DNA of 64,000 bases. Source: Prorocentrum cordatum. Lineage: Eukaryota; Sar; Dinophyceae; Prorocentrales; Prorocentraceae. The notes under the pieces are model-generated. The model had not been told where the DNA came from and did no database searches. It worked only from the letters and a program-made list of their open reading frames with translations. Below are positions 63,068 through 64,000 of this stretch, one piece after another; the first letter of the stretch is position 1; every line of letters starts with the position of its first letter. The stretch covers positions 410,423 through 474,422 of the forward strand of contig CAUYUJ010003559.1 of the NCBI GenBank assembly GCA_963575745.1, written 5' to 3'. The translations under genes were made by a program, and so were the position numbers.

Positions 63068-63630
63068 GCGCGCTGATCGCATTGCAGGCGTGGCCCCATA
63101 GTCAGAGCTGCCCCCCCTGGAGGCACGCCATAGAGACCCCTCCTCGTCGTTCGATTCGTCGGTCGCTTGGGGCCCGTTGGACCGTCGCTCGCTTTGCGTC
63201 CTCCAGGGGGGATTCAAATATTTTGCACATGTCAAGAAGACTCCCTCCGCAGCTCAAGCCTACCTCATGCGCGGGAGGGGGGCCAGAGGCAAGTCGCCAC
63301 CAGTCGCCAAGCAGTCAGTTGCAGTAGTCAGCGCGCCGCTGGACTTCTCGCTGCCAAGGGCTTGGTACCCTGTGCTCTCCCTTGGTCAGCCATCGTGCAA
63401 GGCTGTCGCGGAGGGAGGCCCCCCCCCCCGCCATCTTGTGCCCACGCAAAGCCTGGCGAGCTCGATAATAAGGTTTTAGGAACGCCCGAGTGCGAGTCCT
63501 CTCTCTCGGGATCGAAGAACAGCGCGCCGCTCTGCCAATTTTGATGCTTCGCTGCACAAGGCCAGCAGCGTGAGCCTTCCGCTGCAGCACCTCTAGTAGG
63601 TAACGAGCACTCTTCGGCTGGCCTCTCAGC
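63068..63630 (+). other. LINE inter-ORF region
   Basis: Between ORF1 and the endonuclease motif. The frame reading GGFKYFAHVKKTPSAAQAYL looks coding and may be the start of ORF2, followed by stops. Confidence 0.35.
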
Positions 63631-63640
63631 AGATGGTCGG

Positions 63641-63992
63641 GTGCCCCTCGCGATCCACGCCAGCAATGCCAACTCTCGGGGCACGTTGAAGGGTATTCTG
63701 GAAGATTGCCCTGCCCACACTGTGCTCGCTCAAGGGCACCGTCTGATTTCTGAGGGGAACATCGAGCAGGCCAGTGCGTGGTGCATTCGCAGGATCGACG
63801 TCGGTCTGGGCCCCAGCCGTCCCCACCCTGGCCCAGGATTCTAGCGGGGGGGTCGCCATCTTCGCGCGCTCCCGGGCGCGCTGCCTCTCCATCGACATGC
63901 GATCGCGACGCCTGGGCGATGCATCGCTTGTTCGGCCCACCTCCCTGGAGCCCCCCCACCGTCGTTGCGTCTGCCTGCCTTCACCATTCTGA
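63641..63992 (+). pseudogene. LINE endonuclease N-terminus (frameshifted)
   Basis: SNANSRGTLKGILEDCPAHT and VLAQGHRLISEGNIEQASAW, then in a second frame VWAPAVPTLAQDSSGGVAIF. This is the start of a LINE endonuclease; the family has Q-E-H where this copy has Q-G-H, losing the catalytic Glu. A frameshift near 63800. Confidence 0.65.
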
Positions 63993-64000
63993 GGCCTCAG

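Larger units (their letters stand above)
61635..64000 (+). mobile_element. Second LINE, plus strand, runs off the window
   Basis: From the relict leader through ORF1 (61793-63067) and an endonuclease start (from about 63640). It shares the ORF1 design of the LINE at 44-51 kb. RT would lie beyond the window. Confidence 0.7.

Noticed and set aside
1-64000. tRNA, rRNA and SL RNA genes
   Set aside because: I looked for conserved boxes and for a spliced leader followed by a donor site and found none; a covariance scan would be needed to exclude them fully.

Overview
The window looks like nuclear DNA of a dinoflagellate. The evidence is a relict dinoflagellate spliced leader (DinoSL, 19 of 22 positions) at 61613-61634, a 16-base exact core match to the same leader inside a tandem repeat at 13337 and 13524, dinoflagellate-style Copia and LINE polyproteins, high GC, and very abundant tandem repeats. 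I cannot name a species. I found no rRNA or tRNA gene and no clean single-copy host gene.

Layout. 0.65-2.7 kb (minus): a broken coiled-coil hypothetical gene. 2.8-4.0 kb: a 73-bp tandem array and a GGCTGA array. 4.0-7.1 kb: a low-complexity hypothetical exon and several repeat types. 7.2-11.0 kb (minus): a Mutator-like (MULE) transposase that appears fused to a small Cys/His finger and an OTU cysteine-protease domain, with intron-like gaps. 11.7-14.4 kb: minisatellites, one carrying the leader-like 16-mer. 14.7-19.4 kb: a 4.7-kb GAC/GTC tract that switches strand several times. 19.7-22 kb: ATC and GGA microsatellites and a 125-bp foldback element.

The centre is a nest of two retroelements, both on the minus strand. 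A LINE (ORF1, then endonuclease, reverse transcriptase, zinc finger and a methyltransferase-like tail) starts near 50838. It is interrupted at 44080 by a complete LTR retrotransposon and resumes at 25730, ending near 24.0 kb. The inserted element, 25731-44079 (18,349 bp), has 186-bp LTRs (TG...CA, about 89% identical by eye) and perfect 5-bp target duplications (CGCGC). It is a Ty1/Copia element (gag with CCCH fingers, protease, integrase, RT, RNase H in that order). It also carries about 8.7 kb of extra, unrecognised coding sequence between RNase H and the 3' LTR. The copy is old: frameshifts, in-frame stops and an altered RT active site.

The most striking signal is a 20-24-nt mini-hairpin. 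I find about 24 copies, all inside this LTR element, all in the same orientation, mostly in linkers between protein modules. On the element's sense strand most are capped by a GNRA-type loop (GCAA, GCGA, GGAA). The inner 4-bp stem occurs in eight fully paired versions, and the motif is read in more than one reading frame, so selection at RNA or DNA level seems likelier than selection on the peptide.

The right part (51-64 kb) holds a two-member TIR transposon family (one member filled by a 77-bp minisatellite), an ArfGAP zinc-finger fragment, more microsatellites, paired covarying hairpins near 59.1 kb, and a second LINE on the plus strand (61.6 kb to the window end) whose 5' end carries the relict spliced leader.
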